A stretch of DNA of 64,000 nucleotides from Lineus longissimus (taxonomy: Eukaryota > Nemertea > Pilidiophora > Heteronemertea > Lineidae): assembly GCF_910592395.1 (NCBI RefSeq), contig NC_088311.1:7132501-7196500 (forward strand), written 5' to 3'. The notes beneath the pieces were generated by a model. It was not told where the DNA came from. It was given only the letters and a program-made list of their open reading frames with translations, and searched no databases. How positions within the stretch are numbered: position 1 is the stretch's first letter; the number at the start of each line of letters is the position of its first letter. A program made the position numbers and the translations under genes. Positions 26,601 to 38,023 of the stretch are shown piece by piece.

Positions 26601-28324
26601 CCCGGGCAATGAATCTCTTTATTAAAGGATACTTTCCTTTGGTGACGAGTTGCTATGAAATTAGTACGACCGTTGAATATGCTACGAAAAAAGCGTAGGT
26701 GCTCTTTTCTATATTTGTTAATAATGCGTTTGATATTCTTTATATTGAATAATTAGAAATATTGTTGCTAGTGTAATTAACAGATGCCTTGCCAAGTGAT
26801 CCGTATTTTCACACATGTCAGATGGAAATCAGTGAATGAAGATTCCCTCGACATCATATTTACGTTCTCTTTCATTTAATATTGATGTTAGTTCTTATAA
26901 AATGTTAATTTTAATTGTTACTTTGCCTTTGCTTACATTGAAATATAATTTTCATCATGTACATATGTAAGTGCATACGTGAACGATTGCTTTTTCTTTG
27001 CGATGAAATGAAATAGTTTGCCCATCTGTTTCATTTATAGGGACAGATATACATCTGCCTTTTAGCAGTGAACGGCAGTTGTCTATTGAAATATACCTCG
27101 AAGAGTACACTGAGCGATGCAACTCGTCGTCGAAGAATACTCTATGGAGCTAGACGAGGTTTCATACAAATGCTCGCCATTCACTCCCGCATCAAACCAT
27201 TTCACTTTCGCCATGTGTCTCACTTGAAAACGGTTATCTTAAAGTAAGCAATTCTTGGTGAGACAAAGTCATGACGCAACCGAAGGTCATGAAAAAGTCG
27301 CCATCCAGCTATAAGTGTTTTCTTATAATTTCGTTCATCATGCCACATTAGACAATTTCCTTTACGCCATGTGTGACACGTAACCTTGGGAAACCGATGT
27401 ATCGCTGATATCATATCCAACTATTAAGTTTCACTTTTGAACAGGCAGTTTTCAAAAGATCTTAATAAGGAAAAGGGTCTCAGCATGTTTCTTAAAAGAG
27501 TCGTTTGTTCTCAAGTTCCCCTTTTTAAAACCCTCTTTTAAACAGATTTTCAGAATCGTGTTTCGGTGCATGCACAAATAAAAGACGTTTCATGATGTCG
27601 AAGGTTGGCAGTTGTCGTGGGGTTGATCGATGCTGCTGACTGAGTATTCTGCTCGTGTTACTTCCGTTGTCCAACACCACGTTCCTCTTTCGCCGAGTCC
27701 CTTATTTGGCCGAGTCCCTTTTTTGGCTTGATCACAGACTTAGAAGTCCCGTGGCTGAGGGAAAATTCTCCACCACCACCAGCCCAGCAAGTGCCGCTAT
27801 TAACAGCTAGCACTACCAGACACTAGCACCTCAGCTGCAGAAGGGCAAAAAGAGATATTTTCGTTCTTGATACATTTTGTCCTTTTAGTAATACCGTCAC
27901 TTGACGAACAAATGTGTGTAATTTGAAAGCGAGAACCGCCAACGAAATTCCAGTGCTCTGCAGATGACAAAAAAGATGTCATGCAGGCAACAACACATCG
28001 GATCATTCTCTTGACGAGCATTCCCTTCAATGGTAAGGACATTCCAACTGAAATTGTCCCGGGAACTGTCTCTTCTCGCCCGACTAAACATTTCCATTAC
28101 CAAAGGCTTTTTTCTTGCGTCTGATACAGCCGAGTTCTCCGGTTTCGGTGAGCGGTCTCCCATGATATTTATTGATGGGTTCTGATTGTATTGTACTGAT
28201 GATTGCCCAGTTCCATAACTGGACACAGATCCCTGCATATCTAAGAACGTATGAATAACTTTATTACATTCTCTATATCACACCCTACTTGGATCAATAA
28301 GAGGTAATTACATGCCATTGTAGA
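14661..28324. other. Gene-poor stretch, no gene recognised
   Basis: The segment just above 14660 should hold the 5' UTR and promoter of the zinc-knuckle gene, but no TATA box is obvious. The longest open frame is 167 codons on the minus strand (17676-18179). It has no recognisable domain and no splice support. A 9-base G run lies at 16665-16673 and a 10-base C run at 22285-22294. A good acceptor at about 26237 opens a 37-codon frame ending in a stop near 26350, but I could not find a partner exon. Otherwise I see nothing supportable. Confidence 0.4.
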
Positions 28325-29128
28325 ATGTCCAGTGGTCCAGAGAGAGCTGATACGGATGAGGGAGAAATCTTCACATCTCCACTTACTACTAATGTACGAC
28401 TAGTCGAGGAGGTGCGGTGTCAGGCAAGTTATCCAGGAAATTACTATGACTCTGAGTTTTTCAGTCCTCATGTAATAAATAGAATCAGTGTGAAGGAAGA
28501 CAATTTTGATGAGGGGATGTATTGGCACGTATGTACACTTATGGCGATGTCTTTATGTTAAATGAAAATTAACGGGAGCCAACACAAAATGCACCCCGGA
28601 CATGTTTTTCACCAACATAAAATACCTTAATAATCTATCTTCGCTGAAAAAAAAACGCTAATGGCTGTGGATTCGTGTGTTTACAAGCGAAACATTCCAA
28701 AAGCATGTTCTCCATTTAAACGATATTAAAAATGAACCACATGCACGCACGTTTAGTCGACTTCACTCCAGAGCAAGAAGTGTAACTACTAAAAGAGCAA
28801 CGCGTTGCCTCTAATAGGAAAAGGTCATCATTAGAAGTTACAACAAGGAGCAACATATCTCAATTCGACACTCTGTACCTCCATGACAATTGTCATTCAG
28901 ACAAGTGTGAAATATCCTGACCCCATGGAGAGAAACAACTTTTGCGATGATGCCTTCCGTGTGACCTCACCAACCTTTCGTTATTCTCCACTTTGTTGGA
29001 TGTGCAGCCCCATTCAGAAAGAAACAGGGTGCGACATTCAAAGGAGCACGTATTCCAATTTAACTTTCGTGGCTGATATTTGGATGTTCTCCCAGGTCAA
29101 TCGTAGCCCATATTGTGTTTTGATATAG
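28325..29128 (+). CDS. Candidate two-exon gene of unknown family
   Basis: Exon A (28325-28528) encodes 68 residues from MSSGPERADTDEGEIF to an end at DEGMYWH, and stops at a GTATGT donor in phase 0. Exon B (28901-29128) follows an ATTGTCATTCAG acceptor and gives 75 residues to a stop, starting TSVKYPDPMERNNF. The joined frame would be 143 residues with six or so cysteines, rich in Asp, Glu, Tyr and Asn, with no membrane segment. Codon use looks protein-like. An acceptor-like TTGTAG directly before the ATG leaves open an upstream exon. I recognise no family and have no other support, so both exons could be chance. Confidence 0.36.
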
Positions 29129-30250
29129 TCTGGTTGTTACCATATCCGGCACCCTGTCTCCCCGTTGTCCTTGTCACGGTCTATGAGCTTTGTGACGACG
29201 GGCAAATAATGACGTTATTTTATGAAACTCTTCTCTTTCATGGCGATAACTCATCATCATAATGCCTGGCTCTTTAAGAGTTCGCCGTGATTTTTGTCGC
29301 CATACGGTCAGTGTAAAAAAAGTCGAACAACCATGATTTTCCTCCCCTCTTCAAGAGAAACAAGTAACCATGCTTTGTTCTCCTTTCCAAATGAACTAAG
29401 CCACCATGTGGTTTTGTTCCTTTTCCGTGGAACCATGCATCCACGATGCATTGGAATCGTATAACAAATCATCCTCACTATTGCTGTGGTGCACAGAAGG
29501 TTATTCCGAGGTGTTTCATCAAATCTTAAAAGAAAAGAATTGAGGAAATCGGCGCTCTTGCTAAATTCGAGCTGTTTATCTTCATGCGCATGACCAACAG
29601 TACAACTGAACTATTCCTATAGTTACTTCAAACTCTCTGTTTGGATCAATGATGCTGTTCTTTGAGCCCAATGATATTTTTGCTTTGTAATTAGCGGTAG
29701 GGTTATCAAGAGTGCGTCCTCACAGAAAATAATCATTACTTGTATCAGCTTAACCAGTGGAATTTGAGATTTTCGCGAAACCTAATATGCTCAAGAGACG
29801 TGGAAGAAATTATTTAGATTATCTGATGAGCCCGGGAGTGCGGCGAGCCACGGTGTTATCAGAATCAGCGGAGCTAACGCCTGCAGCGGGTGGAGCTACG
29901 CGCTGTCCCCTTGGTAGCGAGGTTGCTGAAGAATCCATTGACTGCCTTAACCAATAACACGCGCTCTCTATTGTAAGCGGAGTAATCCTTTCAATTAATT
30001 TGTTAATATGATTGCCGGGAAGCTGGTCTGTTGAGATAGATAACTCCACCGGCGGGTCGGTACGGATCGGACGTTTAGAGATGACAATATGCTGAGGCAT
30101 GCCGTTTAGGTGAAGTGATCTAAGTCGAGGAAAGTGTCAGGCGAAGATAAGAGATTTATCATTATCCTAACGAGTCGGTGAATTCGCAGACGTAAAGCAG
30201 CGCTTGTCTACGGCTGGTTTAATATTTCTCTGGGACATTTCGTAGCGGAA
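29129..30250. other. Upstream region of the Bhlhe22/23 gene
   Basis: Should contain promoter and 5' UTR. The stretch 29810-30100 is richer in GC and CpG than its surroundings and is open in both directions, which I read as promoter composition rather than a gene. At about 30145-30165 there is an AGATAAGAGATTTATCATTATC cluster, two GATA motifs in opposite orientation. No TATA box is certain. Confidence 0.4.
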
Positions 30251-30946
30251 ATGATGGAGGAGTATCGTACGTTGGCTTTAACAGGTAGCATGGCTGACCG
30301 TGTTGACCGTGAGCAGGAGATGTATAGGAACATGGCCCTCATGCATCATCACAAGGAGGGTGGTGCACATCAGGACCAGGGGCACGGCGACCCTCCCATT
30401 GATGTGACAAGTATACAAGTCGGTGGGTCGCCCCGTGGGAATGATGATGGCAATTTCAGTGACGGCAGTTCGGCCAGTTCGCGAAATGACATGGAGAGAT
30501 TCGGTGAAGAATACGAGGATAGGAATTTGGACATAAGACCTGGCAAGAAACATAAAGGAGAGAAAGTTGTTAGATTGAACATTAACGCCCGCGAACGCCG
30601 TAGGATGCATGATTTAAACGACGCTCTGGACGAACTAAGGTCCGTGATTCCATATGCACATAGTCCTTCTGTGAGGAAACTTTCAAAAATAGCCACCTTA
30701 CTTTTGGCGAAAAATTATATATTGATGCAAGCGAATGCTCTTGATGAAATGAGGCGATTGGTGACTTACATGAATCAGTCACACGCAAGTACTCTGCCGC
30801 AACCGTGTTACGACCTTTCTGCTTACTCCGGCAGGTTGCCCCCTTCAGCTATTCCGGGACACTTGGACAAAATGCCATCTCTATACCCGCCTCCTAGGCC
30901 TGTGTCGCCGAACATTCGAGGTAACAGTCCTAATGACAACTCGTGA
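30251..30946 (+). CDS. bhlhe22/23: Bhlhe22/23 (Beta3, Olig-related) bHLH transcription factor
   Basis: Encodes a 231-residue nuclear transcription factor, expected to act mainly as a repressor in neuronal differentiation, as known for the Beta3/Bhlhb5 family. The bHLH domain spans about residues 107-172. The basic region and helix 1 contain [19 protein letters not shown], the loop contains [15 protein letters not shown], and helix 2 contains [13 protein letters not shown], all characteristic of Bhlhe22/23. The N-terminus is rich in His, Asp, Gly and Ser; the C-terminus is rich in Pro and Ser. The gene is intronless, as is typical of vertebrate Bhlhe22 and Bhlhe23. I chose the first Met of the tandem Met-Met pair; the second would cost one residue. 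The invertebrate gene is probably pro-orthologous to both vertebrate paralogues, so the two names cannot be separated here. The first polyadenylation signal I find downstream is AATAAA at 31971-31976. Confidence 0.96.
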   Translation: MMEEYRTLALTGSMADRVDREQEMYRNMALMHHHKEGGAHQDQGHGDPPIDVTSIQVGGSPRGNDDGNFSDGSSASSRNDMERFGEEYEDRNLDIRPGKKHKGEKVVRLNINARERRRMHDLNDALDELRSVIPYAHSPSVRKLSKIATLLLAKNYILMQANALDEMRRLVTYMNQSHASTLPQPCYDLSAYSGRLPPSAIPGHLDKMPSLYPPPRPVSPNIRGNSPNDNS

Positions 30947-31976
30947 AATTATGATATAAGACAGTGAGATCCTGCTTGATATAAACTTTCGGATAGAATG
31001 GACTGGCTATACCGGTATATATTATACGTTCTGGTACGAAGGTAAGAGTGTGTGTTCTAGCTTAGTTGTATAAGTCATAATCAATTAGCTAGGAAGAGAC
31101 ATGTGTTCTCAGAGGCGTACATTTCTCGTCCAAGGAAAGATTACCTTCCACAGGAAATTGTTGTGAAAGATAGGTGTGTTACTTTAAGATCACAACTAAA
31201 ATGATTCGTCGCCACGCAAAGGAACTATTGGTGGAGCAACAGCTTACTTCATTTTGCATATTCATGTCAGTATTCCCAATCAAAGGAAACTATGATAAAA
31301 AAACTGAAGAGTTTAAAACTCTGTTTTTCACTCCTCCCTAAAGTGGAGAAACGAGTATCGTCAGGTACGAACAGTACGAACTACGAACAGTGTTCTTAAT
31401 GGTAAACCGAGTCCATTAACGGCAAGCATGGACAGTATTCCATCAACAAGTCCATTACCGGCAAGTTCGGATAGTGTTGCCGAACTGGAACGACGTCAAC
31501 GAAGGCATGGCCCAGCATTTACATCTTAAGTGGAATGGAATCTAAGGTAATCGAATGAGTCATGACCGGTTCTTCCTGTGAACCACTAAGACTAGATCTG
31601 TGAGCCTATTTACTTGGAAATGTATTTTGTTTTATGAAATATCTTGACTAGATCGAAAGCCTTTCGTTGCTTGTAATTCGGACGTAAAACGCGTACATTT
31701 GCTGTTTGGTGATATGAATACGAAATGTTCATACAACCCCAAGAATCTATGAGGGAAACAGAATTACATGTTTCAATACCGTAAAAAGTAGAGATTGTGG
31801 ACGGACGTATTCTATGACTTCTATGGAAAAGCATATACCATGATGACTCACAGGAATATGACAATTTTCATGATTTCAAAATGAACAATTGTGAACAAGA
31901 GTGGTGAAAGATTTAATGGTTTAAGCTATTTTCCACCGGTATTTTACATATCACATTTTGAAAACTTATTAATAAA
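30947..31976 (+). other. Probable 3' UTR of Bhlhe22/23
   Basis: AT-rich sequence without a coding exon, ending at the first downstream AATAAA (31971-31976). Inside it, GTCCATTA-CGGCAAG repeats with a 39-bp spacing (31411 and 31450). The extent of the UTR is inferred only from the signal. Confidence 0.35.
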
Positions 31977-34900
31977 GGCCCCTGTTTGAAGGGACATATT
32001 GAGTATCTTATTCCAAAGCGGGTTATCGTTACCAAACCCGGTGGCACTTACAGCCAGCGGCGCACCACGGCATGCTGCTGGGTCCCTGGACTGGATGCAA
32101 GAAGTTGTTACTGCGACCAAGAAATGGTCGAGATTGTCTTTACTTGCACGTGGCTCGGATTGTTCACCATTGTGTGCCCGTGTTGTTGATGGTTATTTAT
32201 ACCGGGCAACAAATCTGGCCGCACAAACTGGCGTACTTCCTTTGGCCAGACATGGCGTTTTGGTAAGATGTTTTGCGATCATTAAAAAGGTGTTTTATTC
32301 GAAAAGAGTAACTTTTCCGTTAAAATTTAAAGTCATGTTTCATTTGAAACATTTTCACGAAGTTTGTTTTCTGTAAATTCTGAGGTGATAACATGTACAT
32401 GTATATACATCAATGAACGCCCTTTCAACGTAACAACAAACTTAACTTGACGACATCATCATCATACGCAAATTAAAAACCTAACAATATATTCGTTGTT
32501 GGTTTAGAGACTGGCGATATCGATTGACGATTAATTTAGAAGAGAACGGACAAATTTTTCAGAAACTCTTTCTAATATCGTTCAACTTTGTCATATCGGT
32601 TGCCCCTTAAAATCTTGCTAGAATCATAAAAAAGTTCCAAAAAAGAAACGCTTACTTTCTTTTTTCGATATTTCTCGATAGTTTTTTTTTCATTTCTTAA
32701 TTTCAATCATCGTGGCAAATCGCATCTTGGCAGAGAGTCGTTTACACTTCTTTCAATATTGTTTTATTCATTGTTCTTACACAGATAAACAGGCCCGAAA
32801 ATTCGTCAGTCAGATGGTCCAGTTTGGACACCATCAGCACCTTTTAAAAAATTGTTAGCTTAGTCATTGCTGATTCACAGCCCAAAATATCAAAGGAAAC
32901 CTTTTCAGACTTCGAGACTTAAGGAAATCGTAGAAGGTGTCAAATTTTAACAAACTGCATCATCTAAATTTGCACGGGGGCCACTTCAGCAAATATCGCC
33001 CAGATGTCCAAACCAGCATTTCTTTTCATTTTAAAATTTTAAAGCTTTTTCTTAACACTCTTTTGTTAGATTGACAATGGGATGTAAACAATCAAATTTC
33101 CCGTAACTTTCATTCCACCTTTGAGAAAAAGTAGAGGTGGCGATTTAAGGCTGGCGTGATGGGTTTTCTGTTTCTGCTTTCTGGTTAGAGAATGGCTACT
33201 AATGACTAGGTTACGAAAGACGATTCGGTCATTTAGTCATTTTGGTAGTCGGTGGCATACAATTTAGCCTCTGTAATCAGGACACTTCCCTAATAAGGAT
33301 AGTATTTTATCAGTTACAAGAAGCGTGTTCATAGAAATAGGCTCTAAACTGAATTATTTTTAGTGTCATATTCAGTACATTTGATATGGGCATTGGATGA
33401 AAAAGATTCGTATTTTTTCTTTTTCACAACCTCCTCGTCATTGCACGCATACAAAAACAGAAAAAAATTGTCTTGCCTCATTTGGACAATTTCGGGTTCC
33501 ATAAAAAGTGCAAGAAAAAGTGAACGCTGGCATCATTTTCCAGACGCAGTAACCATCATTAAAATTCTATTCAAAACTAATTTAATTCCTTCGCTGCCGT
33601 GTTCAATCGGGTGCTATTTTTGCACGTTTTTGTCTTGACTGATTAAAAGATTAAAATCTGTAACTTTTCATCCGATGACGTGGCGCATTGTCATGTTTAA
33701 GATCTGAGGATTAACCCTCTTCCACTCGATGATAATCACTGTGTTGGAAAAGATTGTTATCTGGAACATCTTAATTGGGCCGATGTATCAACTGGACAGG
33801 CTCATTTTAAAACTAAAACAAAACGTTTACTTGCATATCGACCCTTATGAAAACTGTTTCGTGGGGGTTGATGTTATCAAGATAAGCCCTGATTTTGAGT
33901 ATGAAGTTCAGATTTTGAGCATGAAACATTTATATCAAACGATGTGTAATAGTGCTTAAGCGAACTTTACCAAGTTAACACACATTCAAGCCGTGTGGTC
34001 CATACGTTTTCTTTACGTCGCGACGCTAAAGATGTATTTTTGAACTTGAGTGGCTTTTGAGAGATAACCTTTATCAAAGTTCACCCGTATTAAGTCCCAC
34101 TTCACAGCCTTGTTATCGAAAGCAGTAAATCAAATTTTATGGTTCACATCAACTTCAAGAAGCCGCACGAGAAAAACCGAAAAGACTTTACAACCCGTTT
34201 AGAACCATTCTTTATTTCATATCAGGAAGACCTATTGTGATGTATCTTTTGGTTGATCGATCTTAAAATTGCTCCAAACCTTATCAACTCAGCCATGAAC
34301 TTACCTCATTTACTTGACGAGGCAACCCAGCGATAGTATCTTGTAAGTTATTAGCGACAAGAGCAATGCATCCCGAACACTGGGTGATGGTATCTGGCCT
34401 AGCGGGGTTCATATTGTCCCAAGCCCATCAACAATATGTCGGGTCACACCATCATAGTGTTCGGCCCTAACTATTCGCTGTAAAGACGTTTCGAAGAGTT
34501 CCGCTCTTTGGGGTATTGTTTGCTGGCAGTGCTTAAAAATTGCTGAAGGCGAAATTTGTCGGACCAGGTGTTGGCTCTGTGCCGCCCGGGGTCTCCCGGG
34601 GTGTCCCATCTACCGACACCAGATGGTGGCCTATACGGATCCTCCCGTGCCTGTTTGCTTGTTTACGCCTTGTTTAGAAAACAGGGCGCTGGTTTTCAAA
34701 TTCAAAGTGAACAATATCGACCATAGTGTGCCCGTGATTATCTTGGGAGAAAATACATGTACATGTTTTAGCCAGGTCGATGGGTGGTGCTTCCTTTCAG
34801 ATGTGATGCGTCCTTCCTCCATGCATAATTTTGTTGGCGAACAAACTGATGTTAACCCGCTAAGGTCTAAGATTCGTATTTTTTCCTCACTTGTTGTTTA

Positions 34901-35226
34901 TTAGCCTGTTCAGGATGCCTGTATACATGTAGGTACATCTACATGTATCAAGAAGTCAAAAAATAAACGATATCGTGCAGGTATTAACGTCACAGTGCAA
35001 ATTACGAGGCTCTGCACATGTTTAATGTATAAAGTAGAACGAGACGACTTAGCTTCCTCCTTGAGTCAAACATTGTGTACAATACTCAGTGGCGCATGTA
35101 CATGTAGTATCCATTTGTAAGTGTATATATCATGAAATGGTTGTATTATTGAAACATGCAATAAATACAATAGATAACATTATTGATTTTTAAATTCACG
35201 CCGTGTGTTTTCTTATTATGGGCCCA

Positions 35227-35344
35227 GTTGCTCAGTCGGTGTTAGAGATAAACGCCAGCGTTAGCTTAAAAAGGCGTTACCTCCTTCAGCAATGTATATT
35301 AGTAGGACTTGAGGGTAACGTTACTGCTAACGCTGATGAGCAAC
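35227..35344. repeat. Small fold-back (MITE-like) repeat
   Basis: Starts GTTGCTCA and ends TGAGCAAC, with matching inner blocks in inverted order: AGCGTTAGC and GGCGTTACC on the left, GGTAACG and GCTAACGCT on the right. At about 118 bp it resembles the small palindromic MITEs that are common in marine invertebrates. No target-site duplication is clear. Confidence 0.5.
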
Positions 35345-36683
35345 CAGATCCTGTTTTATCAATCGTTGGATCGATTTCTTATAGATGTCCTTACGTTAGT
35401 GATATCCTATATACTGAAACTGGTAAAATTAACATCCAGATGCGACCGTGGATGGACAAAGACGAGCAAATATGGCAATGGTGAAATCGGAGATTTTTTT
35501 AAATGTGCATTTTTCGTCCTTAAAAGCAACCAATGGTGGTTAGATTTACAACCTGCGCGTGCACTCGTAACAGATTGATATTTCATGGTCCATTGGTTAC
35601 GCATTCTTCAGCCACAACCAAAGAAATCCACATTGTATTACGTTTGAAAGTCAATGGCAACACCCAACAAAAGAGCTAACCTAAGTTAATCAGAGAGCTG
35701 AGTCAGCAGATATTAAATTTGCTGCGTGTCTTTGACCATTAACAAGGAGATTTCGGTCACTTATCTGGTCTTTAATACGCTTGTGGTTGGCGGCGTGTGA
35801 AATGATACGCAGCCGAGAGGACCGCACTATAAGCGATGAGCAGGGATGACCAGGGCCGTATTTGGCGGGCGGAGGGGGGGGGGCAGCGGAAACTCCCCCC
35901 CCCCGCGCCAACATACAGAAACTACATGCAGAGTTCATTTCTGACTCCATTTCTAGACACGTAGGTTTCTCCATTATGAGAACCAAATCAATCACCATCA
36001 AGCTACATCACGTACTATTGTTTACCTCGTGTCAAATCTGTCCTCACTGATTACACAAAATCGTCAGAAATTCAATTTGTCCGGCATGATCAGTCCATAG
36101 ATAAGAGAAATATACATATTGATTTTAACTTTTTATATTATTAAAAATTTTCCATTTTCTTTTTCCAAGTGGGGCTGTGTCATAAGGACTCATCCTGGCA
36201 TCCTGAAAATCAGGCCAACTCTACTGACACATACATTTACTTACTCCCTAACGGAAGGATGCGTTAGGATGGAGTCATGCTGTAAACCCTGTTTGCAAGA
36301 GGGTGGAAGGACTAAACAGTCAAGCATCCGACAAGAGAAACCGTGATACAAATCATCCATTCATGATCTGACAGAGTCCAGCCCATTTCATTCCATTCAC
36401 CTCATTCAATCTGCAGAATTCTTTCTCGGAAGACCCTTTGATTACATGACCTTAAGATGTTACAATGAGATCCGCTGAATATGAGGATTCTATAATATAC
36501 ATACAACTTCTCTGCACCTGATTTTCTTATGATTCCTTTAGGGGGCCTGTAAACAAGGGCCATGTGGACCAGGAAAAGTTACACAATTCGCCGAAAGGTG
36601 TCTCTGCTATCGCACTGTGCATTTGCACTATTCATGCTGTACATGAACAAGGAATAGTAATTCAGACTTAGCAGACCTCACGT

Positions 36684-36721
36684 CTGTGCATGTAAGTCAC
36701 CAACTGTGCATGTAAGTCACC
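36684..36721 (+). repeat. Two copies of an 18-bp motif, 20-bp period
   Basis: CTGTGCATGTAAGTCACC occurs at 36684-36701 and again exactly at 36704-36721. It lies about 190 bp before the start codon of the secreted-protein gene, so it may be part of its promoter; that role is inferred only from position. Confidence 0.8.
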
Positions 36722-36843
36722 TGAAGACCAAAAAAAAATCCAATGGCCAAATTTGGACAAAATATATCGCAAATCAGCCTTTCGTATTTTTCTGGTTGCG
36801 GAGACGGCCCTCCCCTTTCCTTCAGAACTTCCTCCTCTGACCA

Positions 36844-36880
36844 CATAAATTGAGACGCGTATTGCCTTCCCTCACTCTGA
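36844..36880 (+). promoter_or_regulatory. Possible core promoter of the secreted-protein gene
   Basis: A TATA-like CATAAA (36844-36849) lies about 28 bp before an initiator-like CTCACTCTGA (36871-36880), which is itself about 30 bp before the ATG at 36909. The spacing fits a compact TATA promoter with a short 5' UTR. The motif is not a perfect TATA box. Confidence 0.4.
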
Positions 36881-36908
36881 TCTGAAGATCGGCTGTAGAT
36901 ATATCAAG

Positions 36909-37971
36909 ATGAAGATCTGCTTGATTCTCGTTTTCGCCCTGATCGCCTTTGCGCTCGCTGAGTATTACGATACGGAGAATGTAAAAGATCCAGGTAAGAC
37001 TATATATTCTTGAGGTTTCTAGCTGGCGCCAGTTGTGGTCAAACGTCCCAGTTTCTTCTCCAAGTTCGCTCGATCTGCATCTATGACCTAGACGGGGTAT
37101 TCCCTATGGAGTATTCAAGGTGGAAGAAGTGCGGGCTAGCACCAATTGGAGTTACAGGTATGAGCCTAAAGACTTCGACTTCGGCCGAAGAAGTGCCCAT
37201 TTGGATGGGTTCGTGCTTGCCCTTACATTGGTACGAGGAACCTCGCCTTTAGACCTACGCCTTATTCTAAGGACGAAGCAGTCGAAGCGAAGCAACCCAT
37301 GCTCAAGGTTGCAAACGAACTTGTCAGTGATCGACCCAAGGCCCTTAAACCACTTCTCGTGTGTGGCCAAACGACTGGTATATATATTTCACACATCAGC
37401 GCAATTCAAAGATTTCTTTGCTATTATCCCAGTTTGTTCTTTTTTAGACGGCTGGCAATGTGGCACCACGGTAGACAACAGTGGTAAGGAAGTCTACGTA
37501 AGCTCCATGTACGTGATACGGGACGGACTAATGATCTTCGTACGGAAGTTGGGATGTCTTGAGAACAAGAGAGAGGGGACGCGTAAGTAGAGCTCAGTTT
37601 AATAGAGACTCCCTCCCCCAGAGTCCGTATCGTTCTCGTCGTCAGAAGTCCACTGCCGCGCCACTGTGAAGTTGAGATGGAACGGTGTGAAATTGACGGT
37701 GAAAATATGTCACTTCGGGACTCGTTATCCGGGACTGATGTTCCGAAGTGACGTAAAACGCTACTAAAGCTGAATTTTTCATTTCTGGGCAGTTACAAAG
37801 GTTTTGAAAAATAATCACCGAAATGATGTGTTTTTATGGATTTGTCTTTCTTCTTCAGCTACCGGAAGTGATTTCCAAGAAGGTGGTGTTGGTTCCCCTA
37901 CAATCAGGTGGCATACATGCAGCGACCCAAGTGGAATCTGTACCGGCGAAATCTGGGAGATGAATCAATAA
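36909..37971 (+). CDS. Small secreted four-cysteine protein, family not recognised
   Basis: Three exons: 36909-36993, 37448-37582 and 37859-37971, both introns phase 1 with consensus GTAAG donors and pyrimidine-rich acceptors (CTTTTTTAG, TTCTTCTTCAG). The product is 110 residues. Residues 1-17 are a clear signal peptide (MKICLILVFALIAFALA), with cleavage likely before EYYDTEN. The mature part of about 93 residues has four cysteines (in DGWQCG, KLGCLEN, WHTCSD and SGICTG), enough for two disulfides. It lacks dibasic processing sites that would suggest a neuropeptide precursor. AATAAA overlaps the stop, and a second AATAAA follows at 38018-38023. It is probably an extracellular or secretory-cell product. 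I recognise no family and propose no activity. Confidence 0.8.
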
Positions 37972-38017
37972 ACAGATATCATATAATCATTGGAGAACTT
38001 GCATGTACTTTCTGCCA

Positions 38018-38023
38018 AATAAA
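38018..38023 (+). terminator. Polyadenylation signal AATAAA
   Basis: Canonical AATAAA about 47 bp after the stop codon of the secreted-protein gene. An earlier copy at 37967-37972 overlaps the stop and would leave almost no 3' UTR, so this one is more likely used. Confidence 0.6.

Larger units (their letters stand above)
31977..36840. other. Intergenic, no gene recognised
   Basis: Only short open frames without resemblance to known families. Contains a fold-back repeat (35227-35344), a G10 run (35874-35883) facing a C10 run (35895-35904), and several TACATGTA palindromes (for example near 32390, 34757, 34923, 34945 and 35098). Confidence 0.45.

Noticed and set aside
27897-28238. Minus-strand frame starting MQGSVSSYGTGQ with protein-like composition for about 75 residues
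   Set aside because: No consensus donor where the protein-like part ends, and the remaining frame to the stop looks random. It also lies on the opposite strand to the adjacent candidate gene. Could be an exon but is not supportable.
29757-30100. Overlapping open frames on both strands just upstream of Bhlhe22/23
   Set aside because: Explained by locally GC-rich promoter composition; no splice or family support.
37120-37590. 156-codon frame running into exon 2 of the secreted-protein gene
   Set aside because: Its first two thirds are intron 1 sequence; the real reading enters at the acceptor at 37447/37448 after a signal-peptide exon.
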